This document shows, one piece after another, positions 46,968 through 58,581 of a stretch of 64,000 bases of DNA. Each line of letters starts with the position of its first letter. Position 1 is the stretch's first letter. The notes beneath the pieces were generated by a model, which saw only the letters and a program-made list of their open reading frames with translations, ran no database searches and was not told the DNA's origin. The DNA comes from Corythucha ciliata (lineage: Eukaryota; Arthropoda; Insecta; Hemiptera; Tingidae), in contig CM075940.1 of NCBI GenBank assembly GCA_038030265.1, positions 9,114,001-9,178,000 of the forward strand. Reading direction: 5' to 3'. A program made the translations under genes and the position numbers.

Positions 46968-48249
46968 AATAAACAAATTTAAACACCTTCTCTATTCCCT
47001 CTCCTGGATATTTTCTCCGTTTTTTCTTACTAGATGTATTGCTCTCGGCGAGTTAATTTTACTCGATCTGACAGCCAAATATTCAAGATTTCTCAGCGGG
47101 GCAATGAAACTCGAACAAAAAATAAATTAAAAGAAAATTATACGCCCGGATCCAATGAATACAAATAGAGATGCGAAAAATCGAATGTTCTTTCCCCCAC
47201 TCCACCACCCACTCTCGCACGTTATAACCATCTTCTACATCAGTAAATATTAAAAGGTGCATATCTTGATTCTTGACTGAAACAGAAAGTTGTCGGACAA
47301 CTTGAGAAGAGTTAAAAACACTCCGGTTTTTGTTGAAGCGGCGAGCGAGGAGGATTTGTCTTCTTTTTATTCTTATATTTTGAAAAAAAAAAAAAAATAA
47401 CCAGATGAGTACTAGTATGCGCCTCCTTGACGGCTTTCCCCTCTCTCAATCTCACAATTACAAGGGTTTACTGTCGGGGGGTCGGGGTGGTACCGAGGAA
47501 TGGCAATGATGTGTGTGGTAGGGTAAGAGAGGGGGGAGCCTTTTTGTTGAATTGATAACCGGTCCAAAAAAATCTATGGAAGAGTTTGACGAGAACAAGT
47601 TCTCCTCCCCACTTGGTTACATTTTAATATCTTGGAGAGAGTACTGTGGGCGTGGCATTTTCTCCCACTTGCCGTCGTTCCCGTCCAATAATCTTTACCG
47701 CACAGCAAACATTTTTTTTTTATTTATCCGATAGAAGAGAGAAAGAGAACAAAAAATCGTTTCCATTTTTTTTCCCTCCTTATCGTCAATAAATCGACTG
47801 ATCAAGTTTCAAATAGAACTGACATGGTCGCGCGAATGAATGTCTTCTATGTAAAAAAGGCCAAAAAAAAACCCCTCCCGAAGAATTGTTTAATTCAGGA
47901 ACTCCTTTGTTTGTCGAATGCAAATGGATTTGTAATAGGACATCTGGTTTCAACCCAGCCCTTGAGGGTCTCTTTGGGGGTAACGTGAGACCCTTCTTCC
48001 AAAACCAGCTCCTTTTTGACACCTTCAACCTCACTGATGTTTCGATCAAAGATACGGGGCGAGCGCGGGGGACTGAGTTTCTCCCTAGCTACGATCTATC
48101 GACTTAGAAATAATATGAACTCATTACGGTGAGGGCTATTCATCGAAATTGGACATAATTCTGAAAATTTAAATCTGCAGCATCCAGCGGTTGATGGGTC
48201 TAATGAGTTGTTGGAAGGGGAACTATTTTTCCAAAATACACCATATAGT

Positions 48250-48440
48250 CAGCTTTCCATTTTGGGAACATGAAATTAAATTAATTAAGCGAGGCCATAT
48301 AATTCTGACGAACGAATTATAAAACTAAAATTAACGAACTCATATAATTCATAATTATATGGATTTATTGATGAACATTTTTAATAGTTGCAACCAATGA
48401 TTTTTATTTATTTGTGAATATGTAGTGAAGTTCCCATTTG
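48250..48440. promoter_or_regulatory. AT-rich block with palindrome and homeodomain-type sites in cut intron 1
   Basis: CATATAATT-CAT-AATTATATG (48341-48361) is a perfect palindrome around a 3-nt loop. AATTAATTAAG, GAATTAT and TTATTGATG words crowd the neighbourhood. It could bind homeodomain factors or simply be AT-rich DNA. Confidence 0.2.
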
Positions 48441-49843
48441 AATAATTATAATTAGCACATTCTAGCTTACACGGCTCAATTCAAGACAGAAGAGAAGTAG
48501 TTATTTTTGCACGCAATATTCCTCCTCTCCCCCCCCCCCCATTCACCGACTTTTCATCCATTTCAATTGATTTACCCGGCGTGAACAATGCAAGCATATA
48601 TGTAAATATCGAAATTCCAACCACGTTAACTCTCTCTCCTTCCCAAAATTTCGTTTCAGATTCAAGAACGCCCGGACGCCGCGAGCTGTTCGATAGCACG
48701 AGCTTTTCTTAGCTCAAAGGTGTCTCATTTTCTTTTGCCTCTACTTCTTCTTCGTCAACCCGTTTTTTACATTTAATTAAAATTCTCAACATTTTTAAAT
48801 CAGCGACCCATTGAGTAAATTAAGATATTAACATTTTTATATTATTATTAATTGCTTTTAACGAATGCCCAACTTCTTTTTTTAATTTTAAACACTTTTT
48901 TTTGTGTTGTTGAAAGAACCGTGTTAGTCTCAGTGATTAAAACGTTTAAAAATTTGTTTTCCTTTTGTTTATTGTTGTGATTATAAGAGTGTATCGGGAT
49001 GTGAGGGGGGGGCGTGGGTTTTTTTTCCAATTGAAAATCTGTTGATAGTATTGTAATCTTGCCAAGGCCTGGGTCTTTCCCGAAACTTCCTCTTTTTCCA
49101 CGAGTCTTGACACTCTGAGGAATCTTGAGGGGGTTGTCGGGATGGGACGGGGAGTAAAAAAAAAACAACTTTAACTGACCGTGTCTTTTATGCATCATTA
49201 AGAAATTTATTTAAGAAGGGAAGTTGAATTGATTGAGCGTGGAAATGGCCACGTGACCAAAAAAACGTTGTTTTTTTGTTGTTTTTTTTAACGAAGAAAG
49301 TCCCGCAGCGATGTTGATGTGCTGAGGATGGCCATTGTTAAAATTTATTTATATGAATAGCTATGCTCCCCCCCCCCATCCACGACTTCGTACCGATTTT
49401 GATAACCTGAACGCGAGTTCTTAATAAACTGCACCCATATAGTGTGGAAGGTTGATGCGGTGCCACATCAGGGGAACCAAAAAGGAGCGAAGAAAACTGA
49501 CCTCAAACCATTCGTTCAGAGACAATTCTTCTTTTTTTATGTTTTCTGATTTGGGTGGCAACTGAATTTCAGAGGCGACGTCTCCAAAAGTGCAAAATTG
49601 AGAAATTACCGCTCTTAATATTTCTTTCAAAACGAGAGTCGCTAATAAATATTAAACCGTGTCAAAACTTTGTTAAAAAAAAACTGGCCTTTTATAAAAC
49701 GGAACTTAATTGATTTCCGACAACGATCGCTCTCTACAACAAAAAAGATCGTTTTAACCGTAACCTTTCTTTCTTTTTCCTCCGATGTTGAACACTGATG
49801 AGGGCCAACCTTTTTTTCTTCTCTCTCATTCACTCCATCTCTC

Positions 49844-49864
49844 TCTTTCTTTCTTTCTTTCTTT
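49844..49864. repeat. (TTTC)n microsatellite
   Basis: About five TTTC units preceded by a CT-rich stretch. Confidence 0.9.
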
Positions 49865-50790
49865 AAATCCTATTAATGTCGTAATTCGACAACTGACAGT
49901 TGGGTCCCCACTCCCCTTGCCCAATCAACATTTTCTCCTCAGTTATAGTTAGTACAAAAGCCAAAGGGTGAGCCCGTACGGCCCTCGGTTTTCTCAGACT
50001 GCGGCATTGCGCGTTTGCTGTCGATTGTGCATTTTTGGAAACAAAAAATGTTCTTATTTTAATACTTGGCTTGACTTGTGTAACAAAAATTGTCCTGACA
50101 CAGACCAGTAGAAGCTAGAGTCGTCCTGGGGTATGCGCTGTGTGGCTTTCGCTGTGTAATTCTGTATAGCTTCCTCTAATCATTTTCGTATTTTCTTTAC
50201 TGGCTTGATCTTATACTTAACGGAATTCCACTAACTAAGAAATGTGTAACATCGCTTCCATATTCGATTGCATGCGAAAAGTCAAGAACAGTGGTTGAAA
50301 GCATGTCGTGTAAACATCACAAATACCGTGGATTCATATGGCACAATTTGGCCACTCATATTAGAATACGATTGTTCGTTTTGAAAGCTTTCTATCTGAT
50401 GGCCTCGAAAAACTGACTAGGCAAGGATTTAGTTCTAAAGTCTGGGCTTATGAGGGGGAGTGGGTCTCATAAATGGTATTTCAGTCCAGAAACTAGCTGA
50501 TAGAACAGAAATCGGTGAAATAAGTCTCATGATCTTCACGTCTCAAATTTCATTTCAGTTCCAGGGGATGGCTTTGCTCTAGGTCTTTCACTAAATAACA
50601 GCCAAATATGCCTCAAAAACTATCATCCGACCGTCACAAAACTATAAAATTGTAGCCCTTTTTAATGCCACAATTTGTAAAAAAATTGCGAAATCGGTCC
50701 AAGAAAAAGAACTATCGCTTATTCTAAAAAGATCAATTCAGCTAATGAAAAAGTGCGAGTCAGGATTTGCGCCGTTTATATAAAGTGACC

Positions 50791-53110
50791 AAAAATGAGC
50801 GATCAGCAATGCCGTTGGTTTCGGCAGATTTTCTCACTTCCACTCCGCGTGACTGCTGCCGACAACGACGGAATAAAACGGAGGAGCATTGGTTCCATGC
50901 GAAATATACGTTTCCAATTATCTTATTTATAAGTGCGCGGAGCCGGTTTTGAACCCACCGAAAATGGTCGATGGTGGTATGCCAGGCCAGGAAGGTTATA
51001 TGAGATGAAGTTTGTTTAGGCCGATTTTCCCGATTCCCAGAGCTACAGCTAAAGTACAGGGGTAAGGTAAGGTGCGTCACAGCTTTTCCAGGGCTGTCGG
51101 TTGTGCGGTCACCCGCGTGATGGCAGGAGATGTGTATGAAGGGGCTGAAAATAGGAGCAAGTAGCCAAACATAGGGATGAAACCGGTTCCGGTCTTAAGC
51201 CCGGACCGGTCCAAGCCGTTTTTTTCGGTCTTCGGTCCGGTCTGTGAATTATTCCAGTCCGGTCCGGTCTTTTCGTGAGGACCGGACCGGAAAAAGTCGG
51301 TCCTTAAATGACTTACAGAGAAAAAGAGAAAATCGTAATAGGAATTTATTTCGTGCAAGAACAGCGTGCATCTAATGTCTCAAGTTTGTTCAGATTGAAT
51401 GCCGTGACATGCACAAGCATCAAAGGGTGGATCGGAGACCTTCTACAGAGGAGGGGGGTATCGAAAACCATCCCACAGAATAACCCCTACTCATATCCAC
51501 CCTCCCCACACCAATTTTCAGGGATTTGACTAGCCCTACTGGCCTATTAGGGGTAATCCCGTCGTTACCCCCTCTCTTGGATCGGATGTAAACATGTTGC
51601 AAATGTATTCCCTTCAAAAGTGAGGCATTTTTGGGCTTAGTAGCCCACAAAATGCATACATAGAGCATTGTGAGCCAAAGATCATTACTTTTGTCTACTC
51701 AGTTTCGAATTATCATTTCGTGAACGTTTTCCAGCGATTTTTTTTTTTAAGACTCAAGAGAAAATCTTTCCATTTCGGTCCGGTCCGGTCCTAAGACGTT
51801 TTTTTCGGTCCGGTCTTCGGTTCGGTTCAGACGTTATTATTTTTCGGTCCGGTCCGGACGGATTTCACCCCTATAGCTAAAAACGACGGTATTACTGCGA
51901 TAGCCTTTTTAAGGAGACGTCTGATCCAAAATTTGTATTTTTGATTTTAAAGTTTCCCAGGCCGGAATCACGCGGTAGAACCACTTGAACGAATCTTCTG
52001 ATCGAAAATCCTTTATTCGATTTTCACTTTTCCCATGTCCGAAGCGCCCGTTTGAGCGTAGCTAGAAATGAGCGTTTAACGTTGTTGGTTTTAAACATTT
52101 TCTTCAACTTCAGTTTCGACCTATGAGGCCCAGGTTTCAGGCCCTCGAAAACTGATCAGGAACTCAACCATGAGCTAGCGTTAAAAAATAACGCAAGCGG
52201 TAACTAATGACGCTTTATTAAAAATAATGTCATAACGCCATGGATACCGCAATTGGCGGAATTTTTACGCCAGCTCATTCTAGACCCCCAGAGCCGCTAT
52301 AAAACTGAAATGAGAGTGGAACCGCTTCAGCGGCTATAGTCTGTTCGTAAATCCGTCTCGGTTTTTCGTATTTTCTGTGGCAACAAACCCCAAGACACGC
52401 AGTTTCGTCAAATTTCAAATTTTGGCTATTTTTGCCTGCTGTTTTTGCTATTCACTCAGGTGTTAAAAAGGACAATTTTCAGGGTCATTTTTTCATTGTT
52501 TTAAGAATTGAGCCAGCTGAGGCTTATCAGTCCCTCGGACAATCATCGATGGACAAATCCTGCCACAGTCTGGGCCTAAACATTCCAGAGGGGCGCGTCA
52601 TCGCCCGCATAGTGTAGCCAAAAATGAGCGCTCCTCGTGTGGTCCTTGGTTTCGACCAAGGACTTCTTCAGAGATCCCCCCCCCGTCCGCGTGCATTTTG
52701 ACGGGCAGCCAATTGCGCGGCCACCGTTCGACCCCTGAAATTATGGGCAAGGGGGGGGGGGAACATTCTCGCGGCTCCTGAACATACTGCGGCTGCGAAA
52801 AACATTTGGCCAAAACCCCCGGAACGATATGAAAGGACCCCTTTAACGGCTGACCCGATCCCAAGATCGTTTAAATGTTTTCATTCCCTGTGACCCATGT
52901 GATAAGGCCCAACAGACGCAAAATCGTCCAATTTTGAATTAGGACCATTTTTGCAACAACAAAAATCGTTCGGGGTCGTTCAGTGGTCGATTCCGATAAG
53001 CCATTTTTTCAAAGCGTTTCGCTTTGAACTGAACAACGTTTATGATGTCCCTCAGACCTCAGACAATGTTCAATTGACAAATGCAACGGATGTTTGACAG
53101 TTCACCGACG
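50791..53110 (+). repeat. Family M island with nested transposon
   Basis: Block 1 copies lie at 50791, 52064 and 52619. Block 2 copies lie at about 51966 and 52310. The block with gcagtttcgtcaaattt lies at about 52397 and 52918, and the caattgacaaatgc block at 53072. The 704-bp CGGTCC-rich element (51171-51874) splits the first unit, so it inserted later. This is the only large repeat island within cut intron 1. Confidence 0.65.
51171..51874. mobile_element. 704-bp CGGTCC-rich non-autonomous transposon nested in a family M repeat
   Basis: The left end reads ATAGGGATGAAACCGG and the reverse complement of the right end reads ATAGGGGTGAAATCCG. Both subterminal regions (51171-51305 and 51775-51860) are packed with CCGGACCGG/CGGTCCGGTC in opposite orientation. 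Possible 8-bp target duplications are AGCCAAAC (51163-51170) and AGCTAAAA (51875-51882), six of eight matching; a TA duplication is an alternative. TAGGGGTG-type ends with 8-bp duplications are known in hAT elements, so a hAT affiliation is possible. No transposase frame is present. Confidence 0.6.
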
Positions 53111-55022
53111 GAGATCGGAGCATTCAGTTCTAAAACGGAACTAATGAACCAAATAATCTGATCCAAGAATCGCATAACTTTTTGTTATAGTTTTAAAAAA
53201 TCACAGTAATCTCTGACGGGGAATGTAACCTCCGGAATTTGGCATCTTTGATGTTTTCATCTTCCAATTGAATTGATTGACGAGACATTTTATTGTTCCC
53301 AAAAACATCGAAGCCCCCCCCCCCCATCATTTATCGCCACTTCCCCCTGACCGGATATTTCACTATATACGAATTCATTCTTCTTTCTCTTTTTCAATGA
53401 AAAATATTCTGAAACAATTTTCCGGTCAAAATCGCTGTTTCGTGCCACTTTTTTGTTTCTTTTATTCAAACGCCCATCCTGCTGACAAAAATTTCGATGC
53501 GACCTTTCTCTTGAGAAAGCAGAAAAAAAAAGTGTAAAACTCAACTGGAACCGGATCATTTTCTTATTTATGAATTGGTTTCAGTGGAATGAATAAGTAA
53601 TACAGTTATTTTACCTTTCCAAGGTTTTAACTCTGAAAATTGCTTTTGTTATTTTATTTTTTTCGATCAAGTGTCAAAACAGAAATAACGACATATTGAA
53701 ATAATAAATTTTGCCAAAGCTTTGTGTATACAATAGGCTAGCTCTCATTAATTTCTTTTAAGAGAGTTAAATTTTATAAATATAGATCCTAACAGGAAAA
53801 CGTAGGGATATAAATTTGGACTCATTCCAGATGTGTGATTTGTTAGTGAACTTACTCCTTTTTTTCCCTTCCCGCGATCAACACGAATTACCCTTAGAAT
53901 TCGGTAAAAAAAAATTAATAACGCTTTTTTACCCATCCTAAAATAATAACTCGAAATTACAAAAATAGATCGGGCCGACTTGGGGCGTCGGATTTACTAA
54001 ATCACCTTAGATAACTTAAAATGCCAAGTGGGTCTCGGGGTTTTCTGAAGGAGAAGGGTGTTCGATGAATCCGATTTGCTATTAATATTTTCTTGATTAA
54101 TTTCATGGGATGGATAAGGGATGGAGTTGAGGGGTTGGCCCTGTCGGCGAGGGGGTGGGGGGAGATTAAAAAGAAGGACCCGGTGGGATCGGGGGCTTCA
54201 ACTCATCCCAAAACACACCCAGCCTCTCTCACCCATTTGAGTCTGTTATGCCATCAAGGAAAAGGTGGGTGGATGTTGTGATTGTGACGAGAGGGGTTGA
54301 TGGGGGGGTTTGCTCAAAGTTTTCGCCGTACGATGCCAGCACCTCCCTGGCTTTTCCAACCCCCCCCCCCATTCCCCTAACGCTATGCCCACTCCGATAG
54401 CGCTGAAGAGAAAAAGAGTGACCCTTTAAAGGCCCTTGAACTCACCGCCGCCGCAACAGATATAGTAAAACCCGCCCCAAAAATTGCCGGCTTCCATCTT
54501 CATTCCCCTTCTTGCACTTTGTATCATGATCCCCACAACCTGATGAAGCCCTATTCACAAAGTTTTCAGGTTGTACATAAAATTTCATTACGGTTAATGT
54601 TGGGGGGGGGGGAAGAATTTTCCTCCTAAACGACGAAATGGTTCGAACAATCCCCGATACCCCTCAATCCATTCCTTTTTTGGGATGAATCTGTCATTTT
54701 ATTCTTTTTTCGACTCAGCAACCAGTTTTAATCAACATGGAGATTGAAAGAAGAGCGATAGGGGGAGACGCGTTCCCAAGACTATTCTCGAACCTGTATT
54801 TTTCTTAATTATCAAATTTTAAAGCGATTTCGTAACCAACTGTCACATTTAACTGTGAACAGTGCTTAAATAAACACGTGGGGGGCAAGTGCACGTTAGT
54901 CCCCCCCTCCCTCCTGTTCATAATGTCCTCCCATATTAAAAGAATATTTGCTAAAGGACTAATAAATCGTATTCTATTACCTGAGTGGCTTTTTACCACC
55001 CGTGGTGAAACTGCCACCTCTT

Positions 55023-55086
55023 GGAGGAGGAGGAGAAGAAGAAAAAGAAGAAGAGGAAGAAGAAGAAGAGAAGAAGAAGGAAGAAG
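55023..55086. repeat. GGA/GAA purine tract
   Basis: Imperfect GGA then GAA repeats, almost all purine on the + strand. All frames give low-complexity Glu, Arg/Lys or Ser/Leu peptides. Confidence 0.9.
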
Positions 55087-56135
55087 CCCAGAGCAAGAGA
55101 GGAGAAACAATTAAAGAAGTGGACGAAGGCGAAAATCGGGCTTGGTGTTGGAATGCCCTTTGAATCCCCCCCCCCCCAGTTCTCACTCCGTACATGGTTC
55201 TTCTTTTTTTTTTGTCTTGTTCGCCCATTAAATTGCCCCGTATGTAATCATTTTCTGAATCACTGTGTCGCGGTATGACGTCTTAGTCGTTTGTTCAAAA
55301 CCTTATGTAACTAGACCTTTCCTGGTTTAAAAAATAAATAATAACGCGCTCAAATCCACCTCATGACAATTTATGGCGCATACATCAAATGATGACAAAA
55401 AGATAGCAGACATTGGTTTTAAATCATAAGTGCCCATTGTTCTGTTCCTTTTTTTCAAAGCAATCAAAAGATAAAACAATTACTCAATTGGTACCTGTTT
55501 CCTTGAATCGAGGATTTCAAGGGAAAAAATTGTTCCTCCGTTCTCCCTCCCTCCATCAACGCGGAAGTAGGGTGGGAGGGGCGGATTCGGAAGAAAAGGT
55601 TGAAGAGCTTTAAGAGACTTTATGCCTAATTCTTGAACTTTCCAACTTCACTACACCGTAGGCTGCTAAAACCTCAAACACAAAACTTTAATCTCGGGGC
55701 GAAGCCTTGCGAGTGTTAATTAGCATTGTTAGTTAAGCGTGGAGGAAGTTAAATTGCTGTTTAAAGATGGTGCGGTTGAATCGGTGCCCGGGATAGGTGA
55801 AGGGGGGGGGGAGATTGGGGGAAAAAAAGCTGAAGATTTGTGTCACGTTTTTGCTATCTTTATTTGCCGTCCCCACCAACAAACGCCTATGAAGGCTTCC
55901 TAAGAATATTTCTGTCATGTTTAGTGGAGGGATTTTAAGTTTTCCGCCAAGTGAGGGAAAAACGCAAGAGTTTTATTTAAGCCAATCAAAAATGTGAACA
56001 TTTTAACTCATCGAAGGTCCCTCAGATGTGCTAGAATAATGACAATTTTTTGTCGTTCATCCAGGAAAAAGTTATCCCTTTTCATTACAGTTTCATGAAG
56101 TCAATGAAAAAACTTTTTTTTGTTTTGAGTTTCCG

Positions 56136-56157
56136 AAAAAAAAAAAAAAAAAAAAAA
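56136..56157. repeat. 22-nt A homopolymer in cut intron 1
   Basis: An uninterrupted A run after tttccg. No associated retroposon was recognised. Confidence 0.95.
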
Positions 56158-58416
56158 CTTTTCACAGACCGAGAGCTCTGCCTTATTTGTCTAATTTATA
56201 CTCTCATGTTTTTATGGGTTTGAAAAGGGTGGAGGAAAAAGTTAAAATGGCGGAGATACGGAGCGCTCGTTTCATCATTTGATCAACGGGGAGGATAAGG
56301 TTTTTGGAGTTTTCTTTAGAATCAGATATGGAAATATGTTGTGAAGAAAGATTTAATGGAATACAAAAAGGGGGGAGGAAAACCGTTGATGGGGGAAGGA
56401 CAGTTGAGGGGGAAGTGGGATCGTACCCACCCCCCTCAGACCGTACCCTTTTGAGTTGGGGGAGTCTATGTCTAATTACTTATCAAAGGGTGAAGACCAT
56501 AAGGGTGAATCCAGACGAAGCATAGAAGGGAGATTTTTATACTCGCGCTTTTTCTCAAAAACACTCCCCCCACCCTTCACGACTCGTTTGTCAAGCATGC
56601 ATCGACATTATTCTCGAAAGTTTTTTAAACTTTAATAAGTCCTAGGGAGAGAGAGAGAAAAAAAAGAACTGAGGGCTCTGCAAGTAACTGCCAGGCTCTG
56701 ATATATTGTTAATAATTTAGCGAACAGGTGCCGGTCTTATATATGTGGCTTGTTTGGAACAAAAAGGGAGCTCTTTCCCTAACAAATACCATCCGATATT
56801 TCAGCGAGATTATAATATAGAAGTTTTTCGGCTCGGCCTTGTGTATGTATATAAATAGGGCAACACCCCCTCTCCGTCAGGCCCTTCCACCGCGCCCTCC
56901 CTGGTTATGGAGTAATATTTTTGCATCGCAAATTCTTCCCAATATGGCGCCCTTTCTCACTTACCTTTTACTGGCATTAATATAAGCAGCGACGCGAAAG
57001 TTTCCCTTATTTATTATTAGGATCGAAAAGGCTTCATATATCAATTCGACGCTTCCTTCCCCCTCCCTTTGCCATATTTCCCAGTTGAATTGCCGCTATC
57101 AACAGCGTTTGCATTTATCAACCCCCAAAAAGATCCATGTCGAACGAGGAGGAAACTTTTTTTTTTAAACTCGATCTTTTGTAGATTAAGAGCCGTCTTT
57201 CCCTCTCTCCTTTTGTACTTTCCCTCGGATGGCTCTTTTATTACATGGCGGAATACATAAAAACTGACAGTCGTGACTTGAAGTGTCAGGGATTTCTTTT
57301 TTTCCCACCCTCATTTGTTGGAAATCGAAATTAGTTTTGCTCTCTGCAGCTCAATATTGAAATGCATCTTTATGAGAGGGCGACGCTCGGTTTCACGTTT
57401 CCCACAAAAAAAAAATGTAATCGAAAAACATTAGAATGAGAAATGGCTGGTGTCTAATGGGGAAGCGGAAGAATACCATATTTGTTGCACGTTTGGGATT
57501 AGGGCATTGTTTTTTAAGATGTCTCGGTTATAATGGGCTTTGGGTGTTCCCCTAGGCGGGTTTTACATGCATATTGCACGCGGATGAAAAAGTAGAAGGA
57601 AGTTTATAAGGAGTGGGGGGGGGAGTAGCCCATAACTCTGATTTTTATGAAAAAATAAATAACCTGTGAATCGGATTCGAACTGGCAATCAAATCCCTTA
57701 TTCCTGGCGTTACTTTGAGAGGAAGCGAGAGGATTATGTTTGCTTCTGCTTTTTCCCCCTTCTTGCGTTGAAATTACGATTATTATTATTATTTTATGCA
57801 TAATTCATACCGAAAATGGAAACGTTGAGAAGATTTTAAAATCTATCAATGTGATAATGCGGTGCTCCTAATTTATTTTTGAGGCTTAAACCTTTTTCGA
57901 AAGGAATGGAAATGAACCAAATGGTAAATCCGCTTCCCCCGCCACCAACCCCATCACACCGACCGCTTCACAAGCGTTCGCTCCATGCTATCGGCAGGTT
58001 TTTCCCAGAGACTATACGGTTATTGATTGAACACGTGTTGTTTTCTGAACCCAGATGGTAACACTTCTCGTCTTCTTTTTGACACCCAACAGAAATTATA
58101 CCTGATGGGCGATGAAAATATTGGAAACGTTCGGCAGGAATGTCACGAAGCGAACAAATAATAGAAAATCACGGAACTCTCGGTTCTTGTAGAGGGAGTG
58201 GAAGGGGGTCTGGGTGCGGGTTTTTACACGCCATCACCGGATTAACCATCTATTGCCCCGTTTATTTATGAATACATCGTAACCCGATAAACCAATGTGC
58301 CACGAGGTGCCTTTCCTTCTTGTTTTTTCACAACTACCATATTTTTATTTTATTTATCATCTCGTATTTTTTGATCACTTGTAGAAAAACAAAAAACCTA
58401 TTTTTTTCTGTTTCAG

Positions 58417-58581
58417 AGGGCGACGCTAGCTGAAAAAGAGGTATCAGCCTTGAAGGAGCAGCTAGCAGTAGCAAACAATCAAAACCAAGGAGAAAACAAA
58501 ATGACAACAGTGACTCAGGGTCCTGAAGAAATAATGAACCGATCCAATATCGAATTAGAACTTTCTACCAAGGATAAAGAG
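58417..58581 (+). CDS. cut: cut (CUX family), second coding exon, coiled-coil region
   Basis: This exon is 55 codons long, phase 0 at both ends. It follows a tttttttctgtttcag acceptor and joins the FWQQ exon to give FWQQ-RATLAEKEVSALKEQLA. The fly protein, from memory, reads RATLAEKEVNTLKEQLS at the same join (14 of 17 identical). The exon's end, SNIELELSTKDKE, resembles SSLEVELAAKERE of vertebrate CUX1 and the AAKDKE stretch of fly Cut, so the coiled coil continues in the next exon. I place the exon end at GAG/GTGAAT (donor at 58582). The frame stays open to a TGA at 58669-58671, but that tail loses the resemblance and is read as intron. The middle of the exon (Asn/Gln/Thr-rich) is not conserved. 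The next exon, expected to begin with Ile-Lys-Ala-Leu or similar, was not found before the right edge. Confidence 0.93.

Larger units (their letters stand above)
41742..58416 (+). other. cut: cut intron 1 (16.7 kb)
   Basis: The intron runs from the GTGAGT donor to the TTTCAG acceptor and joins two phase-0 exons. Most of it is AT-rich sequence without coding signal. Runs of G or C and of A or T are frequent. It contains a purine tract (46909-46967), a TTTC tract (49844-49864), a GAA-like tract (55023-55086), an AT palindrome (48341-48361), and one repeat island (50.8-53.1 kb) made of family M with a nested transposon. Large introns rich in enhancers are typical of cut orthologues; the function of any stretch here is inference. 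Confidence 0.85.

Noticed and set aside
56966..57010. Minus-strand donor AAAAG/GTAAGTGAG
   Set aside because: No acceptor or start codon lies in an open frame before it.
57661..57730. tRNA-like B-box (reverse complement ggattcgaac) on the minus strand
   Set aside because: No A-box and no cloverleaf arms could be found at the right distance.
57373..58429. Shared 13-mer agagggcgacgct at 57373 and at the start of the Cut exon
   Set aside because: Matches of this length are expected by chance in 64 kb and the flanks do not agree.
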